Notes: generated by a model from the letters alone, not told the origin. A stretch of DNA of 64,000 nt from Lytechinus variegatus (GCF_018143015.1 NC_054741.1:16863736-16927735); one strand, 5' to 3'. Positions 33,546 to 45,122 are shown, numbered from the stretch's first letter. Numbers and translations: made by a program.

Positions 33546-33778
33546 TTGGGCAGTAATAGACTTATGTTATATGGTGCTAGTAGGTGACTTATCCACTAAA
33601 ATAGATTTGTTAATACCATGAGGTGTAAATAATCACGATAGTCCTGTGATACAAATATTTGCAGATACTGTAAAATGGCATTGAACATTTATGATCTTTT
33701 TGTATGGATGTAGTATTCAAAATACCCACTTTCCATCAATTATAAACTTTGAATGAAACTTTTGATTGATTAATTATT

Positions 33779-34834
33779 GTCTAGCCTGCATAGCAGAGCG
33801 AGACTATAGGTGCCACTTTTCCGACGGCGACAGCGGCGTCAACATCAAATCTTAACCTAAGGTTAAGTTTGTAAAATGACATCATAACTTAGAAAAGTAT
33901 ATGGACCTAGTTCATGAAACTTGGACATAAGCTTAATCAAGTATTACTGAACATCCTGCCTGAGTTTCAGGTCACATGACCAAGGTCAAAGGTCATTTAG
34001 GGTCAATGAACTTAGACCATGTTGGGAGAATTATTTTCAAAATCTTAAACGAAGGTTAAGTTTTTGAAATGACATCATCACTTAGAAAGTATATCGACCT
34101 AGTTCATGAAACTTGGACATAAGGTTAATCAAGTATTAGTGAACATCCTGCTCGAGTTTCAGGTCACGTGACCAAGGTCAAAGGTCATTTAGGGTCAATG
34201 AATTTTGGTCAAGTCGAGGGTATTTGTTGAATTACTATCATAACTTTGAAAATTTATGGATCTAGTTCAGCAAACTTGGACATAATGTTAAGGAAGTATT
34301 AGTGAACATCCTGCCTGAGTTTCAGGTCACATAACCAAGGTCAAAGGTCATTTAGGGTCAATGAACTTTGGCCGTGTTGGGGGTATTTGTTGATTTACCA
34401 TCCTAACTCTGAAAATTTATGGATCTAGTTCATAAAATTTGGGATATAAGAGTAATCAAGTATCACTGAACATCCCCTGTGAGATTCAGGTCACAAAACC
34501 AAGGTCAAAGGTCAGTTAAGGTCAATAAACTTAGGCATTGTTCGGGTTATTGTTGAATTGCCATCATAACTTTGAAAGTTAATGGATAGATTGAATGAAA
34601 TGTGGACATGGGTGTAATTGACAAGAATGTGGTATTATGTCATTATATGAATGGTGTTTTTTGTGAATGATTTTTTAATAGTAGTTTTCAAAGTTAGCAC
34701 TGCTACATGTGGTATTATGTCATTATATGAATGGTGTTTTTGTGAATTATTATTTTATAGTAGTTTTCAAAGTTAGCACTGCTACTATATTAAATCGCGT
34801 ATTGCAGGCGAGACTGCCAGAGGCGTTCCACTTG
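33779..34834. mobile_element. HINE/Helentron-like element with internal repeats, copy 3
   Basis: Left end CTAGCCTGCATAGCAGAGCG, right end GCAGGCGAGACTGCCAGAGG. There are four core units with AGGTCAAAGGTCA at 33983, 34175, 34338 and 34502 (spacing 192, 163, 164). The 3' end carries an extra tandem duplication of about 80-90 bp at 34627-34787. It is more diverged than copies 1 and 2. Confidence 0.75.
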
Positions 34835-35982
34835 TTTGCATCTCTTTGTGTTACGGGGCACAAAAACTATCTTTGTCTCGATCACTTTGGATGCAATAAC
34901 TATCTGTCAATGGCATATCCAGATGAAAAATAAGTTGGGCTTGTACCCTTGACAACGTATAATGTCATAGACTTGTTGAAATAGCAGGCCTCCTATGTAT
35001 TATGCTACTTTCTTTATTTGGTCTTTCATTAGATTCAGACACCGTTTCTTTCTTTTCCTTGATTGCCTTTTCTGCTTCTTGTCCCCCCCCCATATTGTAC
35101 CCCTTTTGTGCCCCTGAACTTGATGCCCCCCCTCACCATCCTTGATATGCCACTTGTATGTGTGTGCTTTTGATAAAATCTGTTTGTTTTTTTTTTTAGG
35201 TGACGAGCATTTGTAAATACCCCACCATTCAAATTGCCCTATTGTTTATTTCGAGCAATATTGTTAGTTTGAAAACCGCCTTTTATTTTAGCGTTAAAAC
35301 ATTGCTGTTTGAGTTTCATTTAACACTAATTTTTTTTAACTTGTTCTTTATTTTATTTTAGCAACAAAGACTCCACTTCTATTTTTGTCTTCCACTTTAA
35401 ATGGTATATATTTTGTAGTTTGTATTTTATTTTAAAATTTTCTGTCATTATTTGACATGTTTTGATCGAATCTGTGTGTTATTCATTTGAGATATCATTA
35501 ATATGAGAAAGTATTCGTACTTTGATGTTTCAAGTTATGCAATCATCAGGGTTATCAAAGGTTTCTACGATGCAAGTTCATGTGAAACCTTTATTTTTCC
35601 TAAATAGAATTACATTTATTGAATATATAATTGTGTGGCAATATTGATGTTATTTATTATTTCTAATGAGGTTTATAAATAATCATCTGAAATAAACAAG
35701 AAAGTATGATTATATTCACATCTGCCATTCCTCATATTAAATAGAGCAAATCTTAAGTTTCATATGTATGTGAAAAGCTTGCCAGAATGGTCTAGCTATT
35801 GTTAGTGGTTTATGGAGAAAAAACTGAAATAAACAAGAATATATCAGTATTCATTACTTTCTTTGAGTTATCATTTTGTTTAGGATGGTGACAAGAATGA
35901 TTTTTATTAGGGCGGTACTTTGCACTGTGGTTACCTGTACTTGTATGATTGGTGATCATATGAGAGAGTGGAATGAACGAGA
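34835..35982. other. Intergenic, no gene recognised
   Basis: AT-rich sequence with a pyrimidine-rich stretch near 35.04-35.13 kb. No domain-bearing frame. Confidence 0.5.
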
Positions 35983-36180
35983 ATTGTTGCACAGTGGTAG
36001 GGTACCTCTCATGAATGTGAGATCCAGGGTTCAATCCCCGGCTGAGTTATACTAAAGACTTGAAACATGGGATCTGCTGCCTGCTTGTCAGGTGCTTGGC
36101 TTTTCAGTAAGGAAAATGATGATAATAACAGGGGCAGCTTGAAAATCAGCAAATTGTATAAGTGGCAACCCTGGGTAAAG
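35983..36180 (+). mobile_element. tRNA-derived SINE, second family
   Basis: TTGCACAGTGGTAGGGTACC is A-box-like and GGTTCAATCC (36028-36037) is a good B box. The presumed anticodon arm and acceptor stem do not pair as in a tRNA gene. The body runs into the TAG microsatellite, which may be its tail. Confidence 0.6.
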
Positions 36181-36324
36181 AAGAGGTAGTAGTACTTGTA
36201 GTAGTAGTAGAAGTAGAAATAGTATTAATAGTAGTAGTGGTGGTGGTGGTGGTAGTGGTAGTAGTAGTAGTAGTAGTAGCAATAGTAGTAGTAGTAGTAG
36301 CAGTAGTAGTAGTAGTAGTAGGCC

Positions 36325-36409
<85 letters not shown>

Positions 36410-36425
36410 TGTAGTAGTAGTAGTC
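36181..36425. repeat. TAG/GTA trinucleotide microsatellite
   Basis: About 240 bp of almost pure GTA steps with a few GTG, CAG and GCC interruptions. The long Val, Leu and Thr homopolymer frames here are artefacts. Confidence 0.97.
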
Positions 36426-36479
36426 TTGAAACATATAAATACCAATTTTCATATAATAGGAATGGACCGTCCTTTGCCA

Positions 36480-38559
36480 TCATGAATAACAATTGAATGA
36501 ATAGATAAATAGTAGAGCGGATAAGCCGAACAATTGTGCAAATTATGACTAAAGCATGAAACTTTCACAAGTATTAGCATTTGCCGTAAGATTTATTTTA
36601 AAGATGGGAGGTAAATTTATAAATGCCATTTTCGGCCGTTGCCATGGCAACGGATTAATTTCTCAAAAATAACATACATTCCCATGTAAATGGTAAATTA
36701 ACATGATATAGATGACCGAAATGATAATTTTTAGGCTCCCAATTGAAGACATATGAAATTTAAAAATATTCAAGATCACCAAGATAGTTCCAATTGGTCC
36801 GTTGCTATGGCAATGGCTTGTTTTTTCCCCAGAAAAATAAAAAAAATTGATTAAAAACTGTTGTAGAATATGATTTATCTTTAATTTCCCCTAATTTTAT
36901 AGTGTCATATTTATTGCCGCTCTCATCTCTGGCAATCATGCCGACAGATTTTTTAAATCCTATTAACCCATCCCGTTAATCACACCTGTGTGTGAATTTC
37001 CTTTCAGGCACATTTAGTTTGGAGGAATTACCTGGGGCATTTATTGATCATCAGCGATAGATGCACTGGCATTTCAAGAGCTTTTGGAAAAATCCAGTGG
37101 CGTAACAGGCGCCCCCCCCCCGTCTGATCTCACTTGGAAAAGGAAAGAAAAAAAAACGGGAACGGGAAGGGTGGAAGAAAGAAAGGGAAAGTAAAAGAAA
37201 AGGGGGGAAGAGGAAAGAGGAAAAATTAAGAAATTAAAAACAAATTAAGCCAGGCTGCCGAGGAATGAAAATAAAGAATGAGAAGAGACAACGGGACGGC
37301 GTATGTGAATAAAGTCTATCTAGGCTTGCTTAATTTCATACAATTACGGTCGCAATTAGGACAAAGAAAAATTACTGAATTTCTAGAGGTTCCAGATGTA
37401 CCTCACAGCCTATGTCCCTAGCCAAGAGCTAAACACCCCTTTGATTTAGAATTTCATTTCCAAAAGGCCAAAATGTTTCTCGCTCGCTTCGCTCGCTCAT
37501 GATGTTTTAGAAATATTCCAATATTTTCCATATGTTGAGCCCCTTCAAAATATTTGGTTTATTACGCTACTTAGTTGATTTCCATTTTTTTTTCAAATTT
37601 AATTTCTTATAAAGCTTTATAGAGTTTCGAATGTTCTTTTTCGATTGACATAATTATGTTCCTGACTGTCCATGGGAATTTTCTTCTTTTTTTTTACTAT
37701 AGAGGCAAAAAAAATATTTAAAAAATCATATGCAAGCAAAGATGCAAAGCTACCAGGTCGAATTGAGTACTTCAAAAGACACTTAGGGCTTAACTTTGAA
37801 AAGCTATGCAATGAAAAATTATAAGAAAATTCGGGTGTTGTGACTTGGTTCCCCCCCCCCTAGCATACAACGATGTAGGTCCAATAAACACCAACACACG
37901 TTCATTCTCAAGCCGATCCTTTGGTGCTCAAAAGCACCGACAGAGTCAAATAATTTCATTTTGTTGGTTCACCTGCAAAGTTATTCGGGTATATCGCGGT
38001 TTAGGTGTGCAGCTTGTAGAGATAAGATGGGACAAGATCAAGTCCAGCGTATTCAATGAAGAAGGTGTTCTAGAAATGATGTTTAGACAAGATGATAAGA
38101 TTAAACACTCCAACTCCACGTTGTGCGTCCTAATTATAATCGTGCAATTTGGTTTTGCACGTGATGGAAAAAGGGGCTGCAAGGTGTGTCATTGTGACAG
38201 ATTATTTGGAAAGTGTTAATGTTTTGATTGCTCCGTTAGAATACAAAGCCTGGCTCACCACACCTTTGCTTTGGTGGTCTTTTTGTCCCACCTGGATGTT
38301 CTTCTTTGTTTTCCCCGTTTCATGATTCTTTCAAAAGAAATTCTTTCTCGCATTCTGTTATAACAGCACAAAGGAATGCGCATCATTTCAATGGAAGAAA
38401 TCATTTTATATGGTTAATAAAAATGCAATATAGCAAGAAATTAGATTCCACAAACAACTTGTCACAGCCAACACACGTACTCACATTTTTGTGGGATGAA
38501 ATATGAAAAGAAAGTGTGATAAAAAGCTTTCTTATATTGTCAACGCTATAAAACTTGAA
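36480..38559. other. Intergenic; perfect RFX X-box palindrome, no gene recognised
   Basis: Contains the perfect palindrome GTTGCCATGGCAAC (36638-36651) and a near match GTTGCTATGGCAAT (36801-36814), a poly-C tract at about 37.1 kb and a purine-rich stretch at 37.14-37.25 kb. A 124-codon frame at 37845-38219 starts in a C run and has no recognisable domain. Confidence 0.5.
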
Positions 38560-38784
38560 ATATTCTGTATTTCATGTGAAATACAAAATTAATAGTGGGT
38601 GACGTCATCGGGTCCCTCATTTATCACCATGTTGTAAATATACTTATTTTGTGAAAATAAGCGAAAACATAAAACACTCAATCTTTCTTATTTTTTTAAA
38701 TCTTATTTTTCATGAAATGTTCATCATTTTACTAATATGTTTTCCTCTATTTATTCAAGTTTGGTGGGAGGACTTCCCCTTTAA
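38560..38784 (-). mobile_element. TTAA-type MITE fragment
   Basis: Ends GACTTCCCCTTTAA and contains GGTGACGTCATCGGG and AAATAAGCGAAA segments, which relate it to the fragments at 1441-1760 and 45123-45765. Confidence 0.55.
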
Positions 38785-40063
38785 CTAAAATTACTTTCCA
38801 AAGACGTGAAATATCATTCAGCTTTCATTTCATAGTTTCTTTTCATAAAGTCTGCAGCAATATGTTTACAGGTATTTATTTCAATGAAGTAAAACCAGTG
38901 ATTAAATTCCTCGGTAACATTATCGAGTTGGTGCTATGCCCTCGTCAAAGGAAAACTAGCCCGAGTCGAAACCCAATTTACCAAAATACCGTTTAATTTC
39001 GAAAGGTCATGTCGCTGAGTTTTGAGATAGAACAAAACAAGTTGTGGCCAAGCCGGGATAAAAGAATGCCAACTCTCTCTCACTTTTACTTACCCATTAT
39101 TCATACTGTGAAATGAATTATACCCCAATTGGAGTCTTTAGAATGTTTAAGCTCTTTCATTGTGATGGCCAATTTTGGCGGGGTCTAGGCAAAGTTAATA
39201 TTATACGAGCGCACAGAGGCTAAAAGGGAATTAACTGTAATTTGTTTGAATTTACTTCAATCAGACTACAACCACCTACCGATTTACAGAGGCAAACAAA
39301 GCATCGAGCGATGTTTAACTAACAGTTCATAACTACATGTATAACAATATGCTCTAGTTGTAGTGTTTGTCTTCGTATATAGTGGGCTTATTTTTTTAAA
39401 TACATCATTGGAGCATGGAGTTACCAATGTATTTTGGACGAAGCATGTAAAACCAACTGATATAAAAAGTACACTGCCCTGATGTTTTATATACTTTTAT
39501 ATATGTATTCCTTGTAAGTTATAATTTCTAGGACATTATAGACATTATGATGAAGTAAACATCGTATACGCCTCTTGTCATAATTCAATTTAGAAAAACT
39601 TCATGCAAAATCTTGTGAAATTCTCATTCAGGTTGCAGACCTGTTAGTGTGATACATGTTAACCAAGAGAATCTTGTGATTTTTTATGTTATGCATCACC
39701 AGTTTTATACAAATTAAATCCTTATTTACCCCCATCAAACTAACGGAACTCATGCAGGAAGTCCCTGTATACACCTTATCTTTTTGTTAAATTAAAACAC
39801 TTGTTTCTTTGCCCAACTCAAACAGAACAACATTAATGAAAGAAGGCCTACACTTATTCAAAGATGTCAAATCTATTGCATAACAGGAAACGGGAATGAC
39901 CAATGTTAATCTTGTCAGATGACATTGATTAGACTATTCTGTCCAAAAGATTCAATTATTTCGAATCATTGACCCCGAGTGTCCCGTACACACTCATGTA
40001 AGCCTATACACACACTCATGTACATGTATACAAGAATAGTTATACGAATTTTCGTAAGGCATA
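38785..40063. other. Intergenic, nothing recognised
   Basis: AT-rich unique-looking sequence without coding signal. Confidence 0.5.
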
Positions 40064-40235
40064 CACTGTAAAAAAAAAATGAAGTGCTTAATTTAGCACT
40101 TACAGTGCTTGTCTAGTGACTGCACTACGAGTGCTGATTTTCTAGTTCAAATTTAAACTAGAAAATCAGCACTCGTAGTGCAGTCACTATATACAAGCAC
40201 TGTAAGTGCTAAATAGCACTTCATGTTTTACAGTG
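40064..40235. mobile_element. Near-perfect palindromic MITE, 172 bp, TA target duplication
   Basis: It runs from CACTGTAAAA to TTTTACAGTG, flanked on both sides by TA. Almost the whole element folds on itself: AGTGACTGCACTACGAGTGC on the left arm pairs with its reverse complement on the right, around a centre CTAGTTCAAATTTAAACTAG. Nested AGTGCTAAAT/ATTTAGCACT palindromes lie near each end. Confidence 0.92.
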
Positions 40236-40355
40236 TAGTAGCTCTATGGCGTATCGAGGCGTATGTTACAAACGACGAAAAATGAGACGAGAAGGCGGTG
40301 TTAGATGAAGATGCGATATATTTATTTACCCTTTCTTGATGGAAGAAAGGAAGTA

Positions 40356-40500
40356 CACTCTAAAAAGTGAAGTGCTAATTTAGCATAGTGACTGCACTTA
40401 GAGTGCTGATTTTCTAGTTCAAATTTGAATGGCTAAATTAACAATCAAAGTGCAGTCACTATACAAGGACATTAAGTGCTAAATTAGCACTTCATTTGTT
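40356..40500. mobile_element. Second, diverged copy of the 40064 palindrome
   Basis: Shares AAGTGCTAATTTAGCA, AGTGACTGCACTTAGAGTGC and TTTTCTAGTTCAAATTTGAA, but its right arm has diverged and the palindrome is imperfect. It lies only about 120 bp from the first copy. Confidence 0.8.
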
Positions 40501-40931
40501 TTCAAGTTTAAGAATTACTGAAGGAGCACAAATGAAATATCGATAAAAAGAATTATGAATATGAAAACTATAGGACTCCTTTGTTTACGGCCATGGGATG
40601 GGCCAGGATAACAAACTGTGTAATAGCGGGTGGAGTGGTAGCTCAAAATCTCTTAAATACATATTTTGTACTCTGTATTTATACCCTGGACTTGATATGT
40701 CAATCACAATGTTTCTATATTCTTGAACCAGTTGACTCATATACCATTTCTGGATAAGAAGGAAATGGGTGTGTTTAGGAAGACCAACGTGAGTGAGAGT
40801 GGGAGGGAGAGAGAGACTAGGAGAGAGAGGGAGAGCTAGAACCAAGTATAAAGAAGAAGTCCTTAATGGTAATTTTCATGGAAGAAAAGTGTGACGTAGT
40901 GAACAAGTGGACATAAACAAAGTAATATTGG

Positions 40932-41497
40932 GTTAGTGACCGGGGGGGGGGCACTTCCATTCACGAGTGGATACCATGCGCGACCATGAGGTCTCGAAAA
41001 GCACCCTAAACACGTATTCTGAAAATGCACCCCTTAACAAGTATTGGCATGTGAAACCCTACCCTTAACAAGTATTGGAAACAAAACCGTTCTTGGCAAA
41101 TATTCCTTGAAATGAACCCCTAAACAAGTACAGGAATGTTTTATTGTTACGGGTCCTTCGGTCGATCGTCGGTTTTTCCTTATTTGGTTTAGTACGACCC
41201 CACCTTCGACACCTCGTGCAAATCGGACTCTAAACACGAATTGTTTGGGCAAAAAGGACATCCTTTATAATGCATTTTGATTTTGTTTTATCATCCCCGC
41301 AAATTCGACCCTAAACACGTAATTTTCCTAGTGAAATAGATACCCTTTTTCATTATTTTTGTGTTTTTTACACCCTTATCACGTTACGTACGTAACGTGC
41401 CCTATCTTGAAAAAGACATCCTTTTTACGTGTTTTTTTTTGGTCGCGCATGGTATCCACTCGTCAATGTAAGTGCCTCCCCCCCCCGGGGTTAGTGA
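40932..41497. mobile_element. hAT-type MITE with exact 8-bp target duplication
   Basis: GTTAGTGA occurs immediately outside both ends (40932-40939 and 41490-41497). The element starts CCGGGGGGGGGG, and its subterminal GAGTGGATACCATGCGCGAC is the reverse complement of GTCGCGCATGGTATCCACTC near the right end. The interior has degenerate CCCTTAACAAGTATTGG units. The 8-bp duplication indicates mobilisation by a hAT transposase. Confidence 0.88.
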
Positions 41498-41609
41498 ACT
41501 CTTTCGATTACAGTTCAACTAACATTTCTTATTTTAAGATATATATTGATTATTTCTACTCTTATAATATTATAATTACCATCGATCCTTCACAGCAATA
41601 ACTTTGACG

Positions 41610-41720
41610 TAAACCGGTATCCACACCGGTGTTAAGTTTCTGGTGTTAGTTTAATGCTAATAGGTGTTATTACAGCACCTTTGGATACTTTAACACCTAG
41701 CTCAGGGTGTGCATCCTTGA
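41610..41720. mobile_element. GGTGTT/AACACC-type element fragment
   Basis: Repeated GGTGTTA and TAACACC motifs in opposing orientation, as in the elements at 46453-46675 and 53731-53974. Clear ends were not found. Confidence 0.45.
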
Positions 41721-41724
41721 GGGA

Positions 41725-41853
41725 AAACCGGACATTTTTGACAAAAAATAAAAAATAATTATCACGTACGTACGTAATAATACTACGTACGTACGTAATA
41801 ATACTACGTACGTACGTGATATTTTTTTTTTCGTTGTCAAAAATGTCCGGTTT
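41725..41853. mobile_element. Palindrome with three (ACGT)3 blocks, 129 bp
   Basis: The arms AAACCGGACATTTTTGACAA and TTGTCAAAAATGTCCGGTTT are exact reverse complements. The centre holds three TACGTACGTACGT-type blocks separated by AATAATAC. Confidence 0.85.
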
Positions 41854-42109
41854 GGGGCTTAGTAGAAAACAATAAACACCTACGTTTTTATTCTGGAATC
41901 ATGCACTACATCAATGGAGTACAGTGGCGCACAGTGGCGTAATATTAATGGGCGCTCGCCCCACCAAATAAACAAAAATACGAAAGAGAAAAAGTTAAAA
42001 TATGATATCATTTTCTGAAGATTGTACCAAAAATTTCACACAATTTGATCGTTGTAATATAAAAATGTCTAAATTTTTGCTCGCTCGCTACTTTTTAAGT
42101 AAATTTTGC

Positions 42110-42235
42110 CGCATTATGGTAATGGTCTATTGCATGGAATCGCGGATTGTGATTGGCTTTTGACCATTGTTACCACGGTAGTTACTATTGGATGGCAAAA
42201 TTACCATATTAGTAACTTTTATGCAACGGAGCCAT
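42110..42235. mobile_element. GTTACCATGG-type MITE fragment
   Basis: ATTGTTACCACGGTAGTTAC and TTGGATGGCAAAATTACCAT match the family at 23890-24035. It ends ATGCAACGGAGCC before a C run. Confidence 0.55.
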
Positions 42236-42239
42236 GACC

Positions 42240-43164
42240 CCCCCCCCCCCTCTCTACATTATTTTGCTTGGCTCATTCCGCCATTTTTGCGCTACATCCT
42301 ATGACTATTCATCTGTACTCCTACAAATGGTATTCCTGTCTTAATTTTCTGAAATAAACTGCCCGTATTCTATAGTTCGGCTTAATCAAACCATGGTCTA
42401 AATTTGTACATATATTTATTTAGGCCCAAGATGTTGATAGTTTTTAAACAGTAAATTCACCTTATATTCAATTCAAATTTCAAATTCTAATTTTGTATAG
42501 ATGATATTGAAAATTGATATTTTGTGAAAATAGAATAAAATAAATATTTATTTCAATTTGATTACACCTTATATTTTCTGAACTAAATTGTCAAATCTAT
42601 TTATTGATTAAAGTTATTGAAATAAACACGTTCTATAATGATATTAGCAATTATAGAGAGCTAAAAAAAATATTGTTTGGTGCCGCAAAATCTTAAAATA
42701 GCTTTAAAACGGACTTAATAGAGATTTTTTTTTATCTCTACAGATATGTGTCACACTTGCTCATTAGCGAATAGATGGGGGCTGGGGCTGTGCCCCCTCA
42801 AATGGGAGAAAGAAAGAAATTATGAAATATCTTATTGTTATCCTAATATATTGTCAAAATCTGTCTAAAAATTACCATTTGGTAATAAATTTTTCAACAT
42901 TATTTGCTTGCTCGCACATTTTTAGAAATTATGCCCCATACATCATATTTAGCCCTCACATTTTTGGTTCACTACGTCACTGTACTTGGCTTCCCATATT
43001 TTACACCACACTTTCAGAAATTAAGTCCATATAAAATGAAGGTATGATGATGATTAGCATGTAAGGGTTTAGATCTATTAAATTTCAGATTTTTTAACTT
43101 TCACAATAATCGGATCAAATTACAGGATTCGCAAATAACTGAAAAGAATATTGAATACGACAAA
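42240..43164. other. Intergenic, nothing recognised
   Basis: Very AT-rich sequence with no coding signal. Confidence 0.5.
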
Positions 43165-43437
43165 TGTAATCAGGGACGGAACTAGCCTTTTTCCAAAGAG
43201 GGGATATGATCGAGAAATTTGATAAGCAAAAAAAAGAGTTTCACTACAAAATGAAGGTCATTTTGGTATCGAGAAATTTAACAAGCCAAAAAAAATAGGG
43301 GGGTTCACTACAAAATGAATGTCATTTTGGTCCAGAAAAAAAATAAAAAGCACGAAAAAGGGATTGGCTCAAAAATGTAGTCATTACAAGGGGACTTAAA
43401 CCGCCTCCCCCCCCCCCCCGTAGATCCACCACTGGTC
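43165..43437. mobile_element. Short element related to the poly-G/C type
   Basis: Contains two copies of a GAGAAATTTRAYAAGC(C)AAAAAAAA motif, each followed by TTCACTACAAAATGAA, and ends in a C run plus GTAGATCCACCACTGG. Its internal plan is the same as at 734-963 and 7883-8160, but the ends differ. Confidence 0.5.
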
Positions 43438-44700
43438 CTCTGGACATGCTTCTAAAATCATTAAAGATAAATAGTACATGTACTAATAAAATAAAGGTAG
43501 GCCATTTTGATAAAGACAGTCAGGGGCAGAGGAAGGGTGTGAGGAAGAAGAAGAAGAAAAGTTGCTTTCCTTCAACTTAAGTAGGGTTCTACATTTTAGA
43601 CTACCCATGCAGACCTCTCTTTTGTTATAAGTCTTTTTTATCCACCCCCTTTCGTCTTCATGAAATTTCTCCTCCTTGTTTATCACCTATACTGTAAAAA
43701 AAAATCAACGAGGTGGTCGCCCCTGCCCCCCCCCCCGCTCTCTCTCTGTAGCGCCACCCTTCGATTAAATATTTTTGCATAGATTAAGAAAACATGAGGA
43801 ATAAGGGTTGGAGTTTGAGCTACTCTAGAGGTTAGTTTCCGTCTAGCCTGGTTTCAGTATATAGATTTTTAATTTTTAAGTATTTAGATTTTTGCTAACT
43901 CAGGGCAATCATCGTACGAGAAATTCGAACCCGTACCACTTATTTAGCCTCTACCAACGAGAGTAGATGAACGCTGGAAAAGGTTGTTGCTACAAACCGG
44001 GAGTTCACGGGTAATAACGGGGGCTCGATACCGCTGTGCCACTGTTCCCATATTCGGTAAGGAATGCCCATGCAACAGGTTCTATGTAGTTCGATCACAG
44101 GGTGGTCTTATCAGCACCATGATTCAAAGTATAACGATATGAATTACAGTGTGACTTGCTCAATTCTGATTACAATTAATTGATCAAAAAGTGTGAATTG
44201 CAAAATCATCCTTAAAAAGCTTTGGTTGGGATGTTTCAATTCCATGAATTCAGTACACTTCATCCTTTGTGGTCTGGTGAGTTCAGTCTTTTTCTGAAAT
44301 CAGCAAAGAAATTCCTTATTAATAACTTCTTTGGTCAACCGATCAAATATGAAGAAGGGGTCTTGTACATGTGTGTGAAATCTTTGAATCAATATGGGTC
44401 AGAATGACATCGACATCCCCACTTACAAAAAAAAAACTATTACAATAGTATTGGACATCTTTACGGTGTTCGTGTGCATTCGACTTCCACTTTCTTCTCC
44501 GTTCGAAGAGCGCATGCGCGCATCCAGGAAATCTCAATGTTGCTATAGCAACCCACTCTGACACTCCGCTCAGCATTCCAATGATTCCAATACACTCGTA
44601 ACTGCGCGCATACTTTAACCTGGGAACTGACTTACACTTTCAATATTTAAAACCATACAGAAAAAATGGTGATGTTGACCGGCGCGAGGATCGACCACAC
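43438..44700. other. Intergenic; X-box palindrome at 44539-44552
   Basis: No gene recognised. Includes a GTTCGAA-like B box in reverse (GAAATTCGAACCCGTACC at about 43.92 kb) that may be a SINE relic, and the exact palindrome GTTGCTATAGCAAC. Confidence 0.45.
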
Positions 44701-44845
44701 CAGGGGCCCATTGCATAAAGTTAGGATACAATGGTACCTATCCTGAAAGAGTTTATTCTGATTGGCTACTTAGCATTGTTACCATGGCTGTTACTGTTGG
44801 ATTGCAAAGTTACCATAATAGTGACTTTTATTCTTCGGAGCCCAG
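44701..44845. mobile_element. Fold-back MITE, GTTACCATGG family
   Basis: CAGGGGCCCATTGCATAAAG at the left and the TTCTTCGGAGCCCAG end at the right are imperfect inverted repeats. The centre contains CTGATTGGCTACTTAGCATT, as in the other copies. Confidence 0.75.
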
Positions 44846-44848
44846 ACA

Positions 44849-44969
44849 TGTTACTCTGGTGTTAAATGCCCAACCTTTACATTTTTATTGTCATATTCGA
44901 ACTCTATAGGGTGTAATTTAAACACCTCAAGGTGTGGTAATCTAGGGGTACCAACTGGTGTCATTTTAA

Positions 44970-45001
<32 letters not shown>

Positions 45002-45012
45002 CTACCACCATT

Positions 45013-45046
<34 letters not shown>

Positions 45047-45050
45047 CTGA
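44849..45050. repeat. GGTGTT/AACACC fragment with ATC microsatellite
   Basis: CTGGTGTTAAA, AACACCTCAAGGTGT and TAACACCACC motifs run into an (ATC)n/(ACC)n microsatellite at 44973-45048. Confidence 0.7.
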
Positions 45051-45122
45051 TACCAGATGGAACCAACCTATATCATGAATCATAATTATAGGATGCTAGT
45101 TGGAAGGCTGTAATTTTTTATG

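Noticed and set aside
36000..36045. Possible functional tRNA at the 36.0-kb B box
   Set aside because: Anticodon arm and acceptor stem do not pair properly; better explained as a SINE head.
36088..36492. Long Leu-, Thr- and Val-rich frames on both strands
   Set aside because: They are translations of a TAG trinucleotide microsatellite in all frames, with no domain or start context.
37845..38219. 124-codon plus-strand frame
   Set aside because: Starts in a poly-C run, has no recognisable domain and no splice or polyadenylation context.
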